A DNA stretch of 64,000 bases from Bacteroidota bacterium. Lineage in GTDB: Bacteria; Chloroflexota; Anaerolineae; Aggregatilineales; Phototrophicaceae. The DNA is taken from contig JAPUDW010000142.1 in the NCBI GenBank assembly GCA_027492915.1, forward strand, positions 1 to 64,000. Direction: 5' to 3'. Shown here piece by piece: positions 53,490 through 64,000 of the stretch (its first letter is position 1; the number at the start of each line of letters is the position of its first letter). The notes beneath the pieces are model-generated. The model was not told the origin of the DNA and made no database searches. It saw only the letters and a list, made by a program, of their open reading frames with translations. The translations under genes and the position numbers were made by a program.

Positions 53490-54389
53490 CTAAACCGTTT
53501 TTCCCTCTTCCGCCTGCTTTGCCACAAAGAAATTCCACCAGTGGGGTTGGCTACCATCTGCATCTTTGAAGCCATATTCCTGTCCGAGATGCCATGTCGC
53601 TAACGCTTGGCCGTTCTTGTCAGCTACTTTAGGATCAGTTGCTAAAGCAACAACCGCTTGCCCGATAAAGTAAGGTGTTTCAGAAGCCTCGAAATATGGT
53701 TCTTTGGCGATTGCATCCCGCCAATTGGCCTCGGTAACGCTGAAATAGTCGAGCATTTGCTCCGAACGGAGGAAGCCCGGTGTAAGGGCAAACGCGGTAA
53801 TCCCTTTTGGCTGGAGTTCGATACTCATTCCTTTTGCCAACCGGATAACCGAGGTTTTCGCCAAATCATACACCAGATTACCACGATATTTATCATTATC
53901 CCCATCAGTAATTTCGATCACCAAACCTTTACCGCGCGCCACCATCAACGGCACCGCATAACGACTGGTGATAATATGGGTGAAGATCGCCCGTTCCAGC
54001 AGAAGCAAGCCTTTTTCCATCGATAATTCCCAGAACGGCTTGCCCCATTCAGTTAATGTCTCGCCTCCCCAAATATCATTGACAAGAATATCTAGCTGAC
54101 CGTTTTGTTCGGTGTTAATCCGTTCGATGAGCGCCTTGACTTCCGCTTCCTGGCTGTGGTCAACCTGCACCGCAATACCTTTACCACCTGCTGCCGTCAC
54201 TTGTTCGGCGGTTTCGTCAATGGTCTCGCTGCGCCCGATGTCCGAACGTTGGTTACGGGTTGTTCGCCCTGTGCAGTAAACGGTTGCTCCGGCACTTCCC
54301 AACGCGACAGCGATTGCTCGTCCAGCGCCGCGTGTAGCACCCGCAACCAAGGCAACTTTACCTGCTAATTTTTTTGATTGATCTTCCAT
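53490..54389 (-). CDS. Short-chain dehydrogenase/reductase
   Basis: 299 residues. The Rossmann motif is VAGATRGAGRA, with VQVDHSQEAEVKAL and ILVNDIWGG in the nucleotide-binding part, and YDLAKT is the YxxxK pair. The usual catalytic Ser upstream of YxxxK is replaced by the VIEITDG stretch, as in the DHRS1-like subgroup, so classical SDR catalysis may be altered. The start at 54389 has GGGAGGG upstream. It is divergent from a WYL-domain regulator gene and there are two operator-like repeats between them. Confidence 0.85.
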   Translation of the reverse strand: MEDQSKKLAGKVALVAGATRGAGRAIAVALGSAGATVYCTGRTTRNQRSDIGRSETIDETAEQVTAAGGKGIAVQVDHSQEAEVKALIERINTEQNGQLDILVNDIWGGETLTEWGKPFWELSMEKGLLLLERAIFTHIITSRYAVPLMVARGKGLVIEITDGDNDKYRGNLVYDLAKTSVIRLAKGMSIELQPKGITAFALTPGFLRSEQMLDYFSVTEANWRDAIAKEPYFEASETPYFIGQAVVALATDPKVADKNGQALATWHLGQEYGFKDADGSQPHWWNFFVAKQAEEGKTV

Positions 54390-54437
54390 TTACAACCCTC
54401 CCAATTAATCCATCTGTTTTCAGAATAACCGTATATA

Positions 54438-54456
54438 GTAGACACGTTATGTCATA
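54438..54456. promoter_or_regulatory. Operator-like repeat A in the SDR/WYL gap
   Basis: GTAGACA, 5 bases, then TGTCATA: a GACA-N5-TGTC core, 49 bases before the SDR start at 54389. The same core and spacing occur at 54593-54611. Confidence 0.55.
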
Positions 54457-54592
54457 TATAAAATTGGGGCATAGGCAAATCGGGGAAATAATCAGAGATG
54501 GGGTTTTGTGTTCGCCTCTATATTTACTTTCAGGATATTTATTGAACGTGTAATACGCTCGGCTCAATAGGGGAGCATTTTTGAAATATCGG

Positions 54593-54611
54593 TATGACAA
54601 CACATGTCATA
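54593..54611. promoter_or_regulatory. Operator-like repeat B in the SDR/WYL gap
   Basis: TATGACA, ACACA, TGTCATA: a perfect 7-bp inverted repeat with a 5-base spacer, 44 bases before the WYL-gene start at 54655. It shares the right half and the GACA core with repeat A. Confidence 0.6.
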
Positions 54612-54654
54612 TTTACGGTGTATCTTTAGAGTAGGTAGGTAAAAGAGGTATTAC

Positions 54655-55602
54655 ATGCGCGCGGATCGTTTACTATCTATTTTGCTGCTGTTGCAAACCA
54701 ATACACGCCTTACAGGGCGCGAACTGGCGACGCGCTTGGAGGTTTCCGAACGTACCATTCACCGTGATATGGAAGCGCTGAGTATGGCCGGTGTGCCTGT
54801 ACTCGCCGAACGCGGGGCAAGAGGCGGGTGGTCATTACTGGAATCTTACCGCACCAATTTAACCGGCTTAAATATATCTGAAATTCAATCACTTTTCGTT
54901 GCCGCTCCTTCGCACCTCATGACCGACCTAGGACTCCGCACGGCTTCCGAAGCCGCATTAATCAAGCTGCTGGCCGCGCTTCCGGGTGAGCAATTGCGCC
55001 ACGATGCAGCATTTATGCGTCAGCGTATTCATATCGATGGGGCAGGCTGGCAGCAGGAACCGGAGCAGGTTGTTTGGCTGCCAACGGTGCAAGAGGCATT
55101 GTGGCAGGAACGTAAATTGTTCCTGAGCTACCAGCGTAATGACGAAACCGTTGTTGACCGGTTGGTTGATCCGCTGGGCTTGGTGGCGAAAGGCCGTATC
55201 TGGTATCTTGTCGCGGCGGTCGAAGGGCAAACCCGCACTTACCGGATCAGCCGCATACAAGACGCTAGAATCAGTAACGACCGCTCGGAACGACCGCCTG
55301 ATTTTGACTTAGCCGCCTTCTGGAAAGAATCGATGTCGGACTTCAAGGCCAACTTACCGCGTTATTGCGTCACGTTTTGTGTCGATCCGGTTATCCTCCA
55401 TGAAATGCGTTATATGGGACATATCGAGCATGTGCATCCGGCAGCGCATGATGGTTGGCAATCGGTCGAAATGCGCTTTGATATCGAGTTACAGGCACGT
55501 GCTTTTGCGCTGGGGTTCGGTGGTCAACTCGTCGTCGTTGCGCCGCATGAACTCCGGGAAACGGTTCTGCGTTTGGCAGGGGAGGTCATTCAACAGTATT
55601 AA
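54655..55602 (+). CDS. WYL-domain transcriptional regulator
   Basis: 315 residues. An HTH_11 domain (MRADRLLSILLLLQ and the LTGRELATRLEVSERTIHRDMEAL segment) precedes the WYL domain (about 140-240; VQEALWQERKLFLSYQR, VDPLGLVAKGRIWYLVAAV, RTYRISRIQDARI). This is the DeoR-type WYL family; WYL domains can sense small ligands or nucleic acid. It faces an SDR gene, and two copies of a GACA-N5-TGTC repeat lie in the gap, so it probably controls itself and the SDR. Confidence 0.92.
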   Translation: MRADRLLSILLLLQTNTRLTGRELATRLEVSERTIHRDMEALSMAGVPVLAERGARGGWSLLESYRTNLTGLNISEIQSLFVAAPSHLMTDLGLRTASEAALIKLLAALPGEQLRHDAAFMRQRIHIDGAGWQQEPEQVVWLPTVQEALWQERKLFLSYQRNDETVVDRLVDPLGLVAKGRIWYLVAAVEGQTRTYRISRIQDARISNDRSERPPDFDLAAFWKESMSDFKANLPRYCVTFCVDPVILHEMRYMGHIEHVHPAAHDGWQSVEMRFDIELQARAFALGFGGQLVVVAPHELRETVLRLAGEVIQQY

Positions 55603-55758
55603 TAAACGAGGGGCGGGTAAAAACGCAGAAAATTATACGTTTTAACATAATAGATAATTTAAGTATTTTATTCATCTAATTATGACCTATAATTAAAGAA
55701 ATTAGGTGGTTTATTTCATGCTGAAATGCTGTTTCCGGTTAACGTGAGGAATTTTCGC

Positions 55759-57879
55759 ATGATGCTTACCAGTATTGCAAAACATCTGCAAAAGATCTGG
55801 TCTTCGTTTACACATAGATGTAACCCAAATCAAGAACAGTTAGTCCAACAAGTGTCTTCGCTCCTGCTTGAAAACGCCGCCCTTAAGGCAGCATTAGCCC
55901 ATGATACTGAAGAACGCAAACGAACCGAAAACGACCTTCGCGCCGTTCAAGAACGCCAAGCTGCCTTGCTCAACGCAATCCCCGACTTGATGATGCGCTT
56001 CAAAGAAGATGGCACTTATATCGATATTCACGCGCTTGATCCTGCGATGCTTATTGCGGACCCAAAAGATATGCTGGGGCGCAAACTGACTGATTTTATC
56101 CCTCCGGAAGATGCTGCTATCCACATGCAGCATGTTACCGAGGTCATTCAATCGCGCAAGGAAGCTGTGTTTGAATTCGAGCTGCTGCTGAGTGGCGTGG
56201 TTTATGATTTTGAATCGCGGATGGTACCCTCTGGTGCGAACGAAGTTTTGACTATTGTTCGTAACATCACCACACAAAAACGAATGCAGAAACGAGATTC
56301 CGAATTCTTGCGTGACATGAAAGCCCTGCAAGAAATCTTTTTCACCCTATCTCAAATTAACGATATGGAAGTGCTGTACGCTAGTATGGTTCGATTGATA
56401 AAAGAGAATTTGGATATTGATCGGGTAGCGGTCTTTATTATTGACCCAAAGACAGGCATTCTTAATGGAACTTATGGTGTTGGGCCGGACGGTAATATAC
56501 GCGATGAACATGACTACCGTGAAGTCATTACTGAGCAGCATTGGACACACGATGTTATAAACAGCCCGATACGAACTTATTTGCGGGAAAACATTCCGCT
56601 CTATGAAAAAGGTGTTCAAATCGCTGATGGCTGCTGGCACACCGGCTCTGCTTTATGGAACGGGCAAACCGCTGTCGGTTTTTTAGTCACCGACAATCTC
56701 CTTTCCCGTAACCCGCCTCGCTCCTACCAAGCCGAAATAGGGTCTATCCTTGGCAATACCTATGGGCATCTGATTCATTTGAAGCAAACACAAGCAACGC
56801 TGGCTGAAAGTGAAGAACATCATCGCATTTTATTGAATGCCGTACCGGACTTGGTGTTTCGCCTTGATTATGCCGGAAAGTTTCTAGACTATCATTCTAG
56901 CAACCCGAATGATTTAGTCGCGCCGCCTGAATTCTTTTTAGGACGCAATATTGTCGATGTAATGCCCAAAAATTTATCAGGATTAATTGAGGAAAATATT
57001 ACTAGGCTTATCCAGAGTCAGACAGAAGTGGCGTTCGAGTATGAATTGATTGTCAACGATGTGGGGAACCAGTTTGAAGCTCGTATGTTTCCCTCCGGCG
57101 AAAGCGAGATGATGGTTGTCATCCATGATGTGACTGAGCGTAAAAAGCTGGAAGAACAGTCGTTTAAATTGGCAGTCGAAACCGCCCGTAGCAAAATTTT
57201 ATCCGAGTTTGTTCAGAACGCTTCCCATGAACTACGGACACCGCTTTCAATTATCAGTAACTCGGTTTTCCTAATGAACAAGGTTACGGACGAAAACAAG
57301 CGTGCGAATTACGCGAATCGGGTAGAGGCTCAGGTTCAACAACTCATCCGTTTATTAGACATGATTATCGATATGACGAAATTGGATAGTGATGTTCAGT
57401 TGGATAAACAGTCAACTCGGCCTAACGATCTTCTTAGACATATGGATACTGAAAGGAAGATCGAACTTAGCCAGAAAAATATAATGCTGACTACACAGCT
57501 TGATCTGGCGATTGCGGATATAAATGTCGATCAGCGTTGGTTGCAAGATGCTCTCGGTCATATCATGAACAACGCGGTTCGCTTTGTACCGGATGGCGGC
57601 AGTATTTCGCTCGCCACTTATTCACGCGATACTGATGTGGTGATCGAAATTACCGACACAGGCATCGGGATGAGTGAGGACAGCGTGCCCCATATCTTCC
57701 AACGTTTCTGGCGGCAGGATAAAGCCCACACAACCCCCGGCTTTGGGTTAGGACTTTCGATAGCTCAAAAAATCGTGGAAAAACATGACGGTTATATTGA
57801 GGTCAAAAGTGAGGAGGGTAGGGGAAGCACTTTTCGAGTAGTGCTTCCCGCTGCGATGCCAAATCCTGTAGCCCAATAA
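55759..57879 (+). CDS. PAS-GAF-PAS sensor histidine kinase
   Basis: 706 residues from the ATG at 55759, 8 bases after GAGGA (55746-55750); an ATG at 55726 lies upstream. No membrane span. PAS domains near residues 75-170 and 350-450 share the stretch LLNAIPDLMMRF/LLNAVPDLVFRL and end in VRNITTQKR or IHDVTERKK. A GAF-like domain lies between them (about 180-340). HisKA has H490 in NASHELRTPLSIIS; the HATPase part has HIMNNAVRFVP, ITDTGIGMS and GFGLGLSIAQKIVEKHDG. It is a cytoplasmic sensor kinase with no adjacent response regulator. Confidence 0.9.
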   Translation: MMLTSIAKHLQKIWSSFTHRCNPNQEQLVQQVSSLLLENAALKAALAHDTEERKRTENDLRAVQERQAALLNAIPDLMMRFKEDGTYIDIHALDPAMLIADPKDMLGRKLTDFIPPEDAAIHMQHVTEVIQSRKEAVFEFELLLSGVVYDFESRMVPSGANEVLTIVRNITTQKRMQKRDSEFLRDMKALQEIFFTLSQINDMEVLYASMVRLIKENLDIDRVAVFIIDPKTGILNGTYGVGPDGNIRDEHDYREVITEQHWTHDVINSPIRTYLRENIPLYEKGVQIADGCWHTGSALWNGQTAVGFLVTDNLLSRNPPRSYQAEIGSILGNTYGHLIHLKQTQATLAESEEHHRILLNAVPDLVFRLDYAGKFLDYHSSNPNDLVAPPEFFLGRNIVDVMPKNLSGLIEENITRLIQSQTEVAFEYELIVNDVGNQFEARMFPSGESEMMVVIHDVTERKKLEEQSFKLAVETARSKILSEFVQNASHELRTPLSIISNSVFLMNKVTDENKRANYANRVEAQVQQLIRLLDMIIDMTKLDSDVQLDKQSTRPNDLLRHMDTERKIELSQKNIMLTTQLDLAIADINVDQRWLQDALGHIMNNAVRFVPDGGSISLATYSRDTDVVIEITDTGIGMSEDSVPHIFQRFWRQDKAHTTPGFGLGLSIAQKIVEKHDGYIEVKSEEGRGSTFRVVLPAAMPNPVAQ

Positions 57880-57888
57880 GCGGTATCA

Positions 57889-59306
<1,418 letters not shown>

Positions 59307-60245
59307 ATGACCACCAAACCTTATGACTTTTTACTGCTCGGTGATTATTTCTTCGACATGATTTACAGTGGCTTGGGTACGATGCCTGTGCTGGGGCGCG
59401 AAACCTACAGTCAGGACTTAATTGCGACAGGCGGCGCGATGTATATCACCGCCGTTGCGCTTCGCCGTTTAGGGTCGCAGGTGGCGTGGGCCAGCCACTT
59501 CGGGAACGACTACTACAGCGGATATGTCCGTCATCTCGCAGCCGCCGAAATGCTCGATCTGCAATTTTGTAAAGCGCTCGATCAGCCTTATCGCCGTGTC
59601 ACAACCGCACTGGCACTGCACGGCGAACGGGCATTCGTGACCTATACCGACCCCGATGAGCAGGGGATACAAGCTTATTGGCTCGAAACGATTAAGCGAT
59701 GCAGTTTCCGTCACTTGCACCTCGGTGGCTTAGTACATCCGAATGACATACAACCGTTGGTCGAAGCTGCGCGTACCAAGGGGGCAACCATTTCGATGGA
59801 TTGTCAGGACGTTCCTTTGTTGAAGGAAGCCCATATTTGGCACGAATTGGTGAACACGGTCGATATTTTTATGCCCAATGCGCGGGAAGCCATGCTGCTT
59901 ACGGGCAAGCCGGATATAGAAGGGGCACTTCGGCAGCTTGGTGAGTGGTGTACGGATCGTTTGGTCGTGGTTAAAGATGGCGAACATGGCGCGTGGGCGA
60001 TGCAGGCGGGAACGGTTTATCAAGTTCCGGCGCTGCCTGTGGCATCTGTGGTAGACACAACCGGGGCAGGGGACTGCTTCAACGCCGGATTTCTACATGC
60101 CTACTTTGTAGAACAACAGTCGCTCGAAAATTGTTTGCGCTACGGCAATATTTGTGGGGGGTATTCGGTACAGGGGATGGGCGGCGCGACAAACGCTCCC
60201 ACCCATTCCCAGTTAACCGAGGCGTTAGCTGTTCACTATGTTTAA
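59307..60245 (+). CDS. PfkB-family carbohydrate kinase
   Basis: 312 residues. DFLLLGDYFFDMIYSGL and ATGGAMYITAVALRRLGSQVAW at the start match the sugar-binding start of PfkB kinases; the anion hole/ATP motif is DTTGAGDCFNAGFLHAY near the C-terminus, with the catalytic Asp. It phosphorylates a sugar or nucleoside (fructose, ribose, adenosine and others are possible). Because an amylosucrase that would release fructose is in the window, a fructokinase is one plausible reading, but not supported directly. It converges with the nitroreductase gene, overlapping by 4 bases. Confidence 0.88.
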   Translation: MTTKPYDFLLLGDYFFDMIYSGLGTMPVLGRETYSQDLIATGGAMYITAVALRRLGSQVAWASHFGNDYYSGYVRHLAAAEMLDLQFCKALDQPYRRVTTALALHGERAFVTYTDPDEQGIQAYWLETIKRCSFRHLHLGGLVHPNDIQPLVEAARTKGATISMDCQDVPLLKEAHIWHELVNTVDIFMPNAREAMLLTGKPDIEGALRQLGEWCTDRLVVVKDGEHGAWAMQAGTVYQVPALPVASVVDTTGAGDCFNAGFLHAYFVEQQSLENCLRYGNICGGYSVQGMGGATNAPTHSQLTEALAVHYV

Positions 60246-60754
60246 GAACGCTTGCCTTCCCACTTATTCCAGTAGGCGACTTCTTGGACAGGTTTACGCC
60301 CGCCCATTTGTGCGGGTTTGTGTTCCGGCGCGGCATAGCCAAAGGATATAGCGCAAAAAGCACTGTGTTCTTCAGGGATGTTGAGCAGTGCTTTGACTTG
60401 TTCAGGGTAGTAAATAGCCGCGATGCACGACCCTACGCCGACTTCATCGGCTGCTAATTGTAGATAGGACGCCGCTTGTCCGAGGTCAAAACTATTCCAT
60501 GTGTTGTCTTGAAGCCCCACAAGTAGAACGGCAAAGGCCGCGCCCGCCAGATGACCGGCAAAATTGCCCATTTTGGACATGGACTCTAGCAGAGCGCGGT
60601 CAGTTACCACGATAAACTGCCACGGCTGGGTGTTCTTGCTGCTCTGGGAACGGCGACCTGCATCCAATATCGCCAGCATCACCTCGTCTGGTACGGGGCG
60701 ATCAGAGAATTGGCGTACGGCATGATGATTTTTAATGACTTCAAGAACGGTCAT
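60242..60754 (-). CDS. Nitroreductase-family protein
   Basis: 170 residues. NHHAVRQFSDRPVP at the start, SSKNTQPWQFIVVTD (FMN phosphate-binding), FDLGQAASYLQLAADEVGVGSC and the C-terminal FGYAAPE are standard for the small FMN-dependent nitroreductases. It would reduce nitro compounds or quinones with NAD(P)H. The ATG at 60754 follows AAGGAAATAT. It is shorter than NfsB types. Confidence 0.92.
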   Translation of the reverse strand: MTVLEVIKNHHAVRQFSDRPVPDEVMLAILDAGRRSQSSKNTQPWQFIVVTDRALLESMSKMGNFAGHLAGAAFAVLLVGLQDNTWNSFDLGQAASYLQLAADEVGVGSCIAAIYYPEQVKALLNIPEEHSAFCAISFGYAAPEHKPAQMGGRKPVQEVAYWNKWEGKRS

Positions 60755-60796
60755 GATATTTCCTTTGTGATCACTTATTTTTGAGGAAGATAACGT

Positions 60797-61114
60797 CTAT
60801 TTTAACGTTAAACTGACATCACCAAATTGTTTGATCGTTTTGCTCAACAGGTTGTTGATTTCGTCAACCGTTTGCACACCGCTTTCGGCTAAACGGTCAG
60901 CTAATGCGGCTGCGGTTTTAAACACCTTGATATAGAGCCGAGCGTTGGCGCGTAGCAGCGATGTTTCATAGATTTTGAGGTCGGCCTGATGCTTTGACCA
61001 CACGAATATGCCACAAATCGCGATACCTGTAGCCGGCACAACCAGATCAATACCGACGGAATCCCGAAACTCCTCAACATCCGGCGATTGCGTAACTATC
61101 AAATCAATTTCCAA
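60797..61114 (-). CDS. Hypothetical protein
   Basis: 105 residues: MEIDLIVTQSPDVEEFRDSV, then VVPATGIAICGIFVWSKHQ which is a possible single hydrophobic segment, and an amphipathic C-terminal half (LADRLAESGVQTVDEINNLLSK). No family is recognised. A small membrane-associated protein is possible. It is upstream of, and co-oriented with, the nitroreductase, 42 bases apart. Confidence 0.5.
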   Translation of the reverse strand: MEIDLIVTQSPDVEEFRDSVGIDLVVPATGIAICGIFVWSKHQADLKIYETSLLRANARLYIKVFKTAAALADRLAESGVQTVDEINNLLSKTIKQFGDVSLTLK

Positions 61115-61266
61115 AACGATGTTCCTTATAGACAGCGGACAAGTGCATCATTATAACTTTGGACGCTGACAAATTCACCGGTTCAGGTTTTGACTTGAAA
61201 AGACATTAGACTGAAAATAATGTAACTACTTAAATGAGCTAAGTCACCAGTAATGTCGGGGATATT

Positions 61267-61674
61267 ATGAATGCAGCATCTCGTTTGTTTCGCACCCTAA
61301 TGGTCATTATTCTACTTGCGCTGGTTTCAGCGTCGGTCGGTTCAGGCTTGGTGAGTTGGGTACGGAGTCTTGGGTCAATCGGCGGATTGGTGACAACAGC
61401 CCTGACAGTATGTACTGGAGTCTGGACGGTGATCATGCTGGTTGGCATGGTATTTATTGTTCGTGGGGGATTAGGCGAGTATTTTTGGTTGGGCGCTCCA
61501 GTGGTCACAGCCTTGGCACTGAGCATCGGCCTGATGGCGCAGTTTGGTGCAGACCCTTTGACGAACGTGGTTTATGCGACCGTAGGCAGCCTCGTTTTAT
61601 ATACTACAGCCGCCAGTGTTCATATGTTTCTTGGCAAGCGGAAATCAAGTAGGCAGGAAATTACATCAGATTGA
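61267..61674 (+). CDS. Small integral membrane protein
   Basis: 135 residues with four hydrophobic spans: FRTLMVIILLALVSASVG, GLVTTALTVCTGVWTVIML, WLGAPVVTALALSIGLM and VVYATVGSLVLYTTAASVH. A GGGGAT site precedes the ATG. The C-terminal tail KRKSSRQEITSD is basic and cytoplasmic. No function is recognised. It diverges from the hypothetical gene at 60797. Confidence 0.6.
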   Translation: MNAASRLFRTLMVIILLALVSASVGSGLVSWVRSLGSIGGLVTTALTVCTGVWTVIMLVGMVFIVRGGLGEYFWLGAPVVTALALSIGLMAQFGADPLTNVVYATVGSLVLYTTAASVHMFLGKRKSSRQEITSD

Positions 61675-61785
61675 CGGGTCGATATTTTTTTTGAGCATGT
61701 TGCATTCAATTTGATAATTCGTGTTAATTCATATTTACAAGACTTATTCAGAAGCTAAAAAAGCAGCACTTAAGCCTTAGAATGT

Positions 61786-61808
61786 GGGTGGATAAGTACT
61801 ATCCACCC
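61786..61808 (-). terminator. Hairpin after the HTH gene
   Basis: GGGTGGATA and TATCCACCC form a perfect 9-bp stem around AGTAC, 30 bases after the stop of the HTH gene, on the side toward which that operon is read. It lacks a strong T run. Confidence 0.5.
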
Positions 61809-61837
61809 AGCCTCTATTTTCTATTATTGGGAATGAC

Positions 61838-62185
61838 CTATGCCAGCGGTGCCCAACCATTCGCTGGTTTTTCGACGGTGCCTTTGAGTACACCCTGCAA
61901 CGTTTCGAATGGAAAGCCGACCGCGTCAGCCAGTTCCGCCAGCAGATCGGCGTGAAGTTCTGATTCGGGCAAGATGCCATCAAGTATGCCATCAACCAAT
62001 TCAGTTTCCATATCAAGCGTTTGTGCGAAGGTGACTCGGCTCATCTCACGGCTTTGCAAACACCGCTGCAAATATTGTCCCAATGACTTTGGGCCGTTGG
62101 TGATACGAGCAGGTCGAGTTTGTTCAGCACGTTCGCGTACTGCTTTTAAGACAGCGATTTTGGTTTTTTCAGTTGCGTTGACCAT
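61838..62185 (-). CDS. Helix-turn-helix protein next to a sigma factor
   Basis: 115 residues. SLGQYLQRCLQSREMSRVTFAQTLDMETELVDGIL has the layout of an XRE-type HTH, with ILPESELHADLLAELADAVGFPFETLQ as the fourth helix; it resembles the anti-sigma-like HTH partners found beside ECF-type factors. It is 57 bases downstream of the sigma gene, same direction, so it may be coupled to it. Whether it acts as an anti-sigma or regulator is not shown. Confidence 0.75.
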   Translation of the reverse strand: MVNATEKTKIAVLKAVRERAEQTRPARITNGPKSLGQYLQRCLQSREMSRVTFAQTLDMETELVDGILDGILPESELHADLLAELADAVGFPFETLQGVLKGTVEKPANGWAPLA

Positions 62186-62242
62186 GCTGCCTGACTCCTA
62201 TAAGCATGAACCAATGGGATTGAAACGTTAAATGCATTCCTG

Positions 62243-62851
62243 TTAATCATCCATCCGGTGACGTAAGTTCTTGCGAACACGGCATATCAACTGTGAAATA
62301 GACTGAACTTTCAAATCGGGATAGCGCAGTGCCAACTCTTCCGGCTTCTCATCCATGACGAGACGGCGCACCACAATTTCACGGTCACGCGGACTCAACT
62401 CTGAAAGGAGCTGCTCCAATTGTGTCATTTGCTGCCGGATGAGAACCTGATTCTCGACATCGTTGATGGCTAACCCCTGCGTTTGAAGAAAATAGTCAAG
62501 TGCATTAGGCGATTGGGTTTCTTCGAGCGCATCAAATGAAATGTTTTGTTTATTTTTGCGCCAGTAATTTCGCACATGGTTGAGTGCAATCACACGCAAC
62601 CAATTGTAAAATTTGCCGTCACCATCACACACAAACTCGTGTATTTTTTCGACAGCAGTGAGCCACGTTTCCTGTAAGACATCGTCACCCAACTCCGGCG
62701 GAAGATCTCGCTTGCGAAGTGAGGTGCTAATATCGTAAATCAAGGTCGCGGTATAATTTTCGAAAATGTGCTCCCACATGCGCGAGTCCATACGTTTGAG
62801 CTTATCAACAATTTTCTTTTCGCTCATCAGCACGGGGGTGCGGCCAGACAT
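62243..62851 (-). CDS. RNA polymerase sigma-70-family factor
   Basis: About 202 residues (the first ATG is at 62860; the one at 62851 is the third residue after it). Region 2 is EHIFENYTATLIYDISTSLRKRD, then DDVLQETWLTAVEKIHEF and FYNWLRVIALNHVRNYWRK; region 4 is LSPRDREIVVRRLVMDEKPEELALRYPDLKVQSISQLICRVRKNL. There is no region 1 or 3, so it is ECF-like. It precedes an HTH gene by 57 bases and is divergent from the GDP-fucose synthase-like gene, whose promoter it might control. Confidence 0.9.
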   Translation of the reverse strand: MSGRTPVLMSEKKIVDKLKRMDSRMWEHIFENYTATLIYDISTSLRKRDLPPELGDDVLQETWLTAVEKIHEFVCDGDGKFYNWLRVIALNHVRNYWRKNKQNISFDALEETQSPNALDYFLQTQGLAINDVENQVLIRQQMTQLEQLLSELSPRDREIVVRRLVMDEKPEELALRYPDLKVQSISQLICRVRKNLRHRMDD

Positions 62852-63040
62852 GTCCAACATGGTACTACACTCCGATACTTACTCAACTAAATGTCGCCAG
62901 CCAGCGGTTTATTGTCAAACTCGTGTTTTAAAGTACAAAATGGCTGCGACCAAATCTCTGTGTGCAGTATTATAAACCATTATCGTTTACTTTTTTCACA
63001 CGATATTTATTAGCATACTGGATTTCGGGATTGCCTCTTA

Positions 63041-63058
63041 CCCCCTACAATTGGGGGG
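63041..63058. other. CCCCC/GGGGG hairpin upstream of the sugar gene
   Basis: CCCCC, TACAATT, GGGGGG in the gap between the sigma gene and the GDP-fucose synthase-like gene. A similar TTGTAATTGGGGGG occurs at 2978-2995, upstream of nfeD. It may be a shared upstream element. The rest of the gap has no gene. Confidence 0.35.
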
Positions 63059-63142
63059 ATGCAGCGTGTAAATCCTGTTTCTTCCCTCAAATGGGGATAG
63101 TACTCTGGTATTGTTATCTGTTTCTGACCATATTATGCTTGA

Positions 63143-64000
<858 letters not shown>

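Noticed and set aside
61838-62851. Sigma factor plus HTH gene considered as a toxin-antitoxin pair
   Set aside because: The larger protein is a clear sigma factor; there is no toxin fold.

Overview
The window looks like chromosomal DNA of a free-living, heterotrophic bacterium, most probably a member of the Chloroflexota (Anaerolineae-like). This rests on family content: paired xisH/xisI, an ECF sigma factor coupled to a Thr-Pro-rich membrane protein, many RibD_C-type reductases, large membrane glycosyltransferases, DinB and SGNH proteins, and dense small hairpin repeats in the gaps. That placement is inference; no rRNA or marker gene is present. I found no tRNA, rRNA, CRISPR array, transposase or phage module. 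About 70 genes are packed on both strands, many converging with gaps of only a few bases.

Layout. 1-8.5 kb: start of an HD-domain gene, a duplicated helix-hairpin-helix protein, four dihydrofolate-reductase-like (RibD_C) paralogues, an AraC regulator, an NfeD-flotillin pair, an esterase and a methyltransferase. 8.7-12 kb: an ECF sigma factor overlapping a membrane LysM/beta-domain protein, a lipoprotein and an orphan VgrG/gp5-like beta-repeat protein. 12-18 kb: small and large subunits of an isopropylmalate/homoaconitate-type dehydratase, separated by a soluble histidine kinase, a carboxymuconolactone decarboxylase-like protein and a DinB protein, then xisI/xisH. 18-25.6 kb: a noncoding stretch with strong inverted repeats, two tandemly duplicated membrane TPR genes, an SGNH membrane protein, a formylglycine-generating-enzyme-like lipoprotein, a PQQ-type sugar dehydrogenase and a response regulator. 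25.8-35 kb: a membrane glycosyltransferase, a divergent alpha/beta hydrolase and TetR pair around a 24-bp palindrome, glutamate/leucine-type dehydrogenase, a GT2 enzyme, an AFG1/ZapE-like ATPase, a frameshifted small membrane protein, and a HEAT-repeat plus B3/B4-domain pair. 35-46 kb: a beta-propeller protein, a P450-epimerase pair, a PNPOx-like protein, a TetR-aminoglycoside phosphotransferase pair, a lipid kinase-PAP2 pair and another large membrane protein. 46-64 kb: GT2, two histidine kinases, amylosucrase, a stress ferritin-like protein, M48 protease, a frameshifted DinB gene, an SDR/WYL divergent pair with matching operators, galT, a PfkB kinase, a nitroreductase, a second sigma factor with an HTH partner, and the start of a GDP-fucose synthase-like gene.

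The clearest unexplained signals lie between genes. One family of short palindromes (9-nt arms around a 2-nt centre, followed by CTACA) has changed arm sequence between copies while keeping pairing. A second two-hairpin element with TAAA loops does the same. Two genes carry single-base deletions that break otherwise recognisable proteins. Three regulator genes sit beside palindromes that are good operator candidates. I did not find a clearly new multi-gene defence or biosynthetic system.
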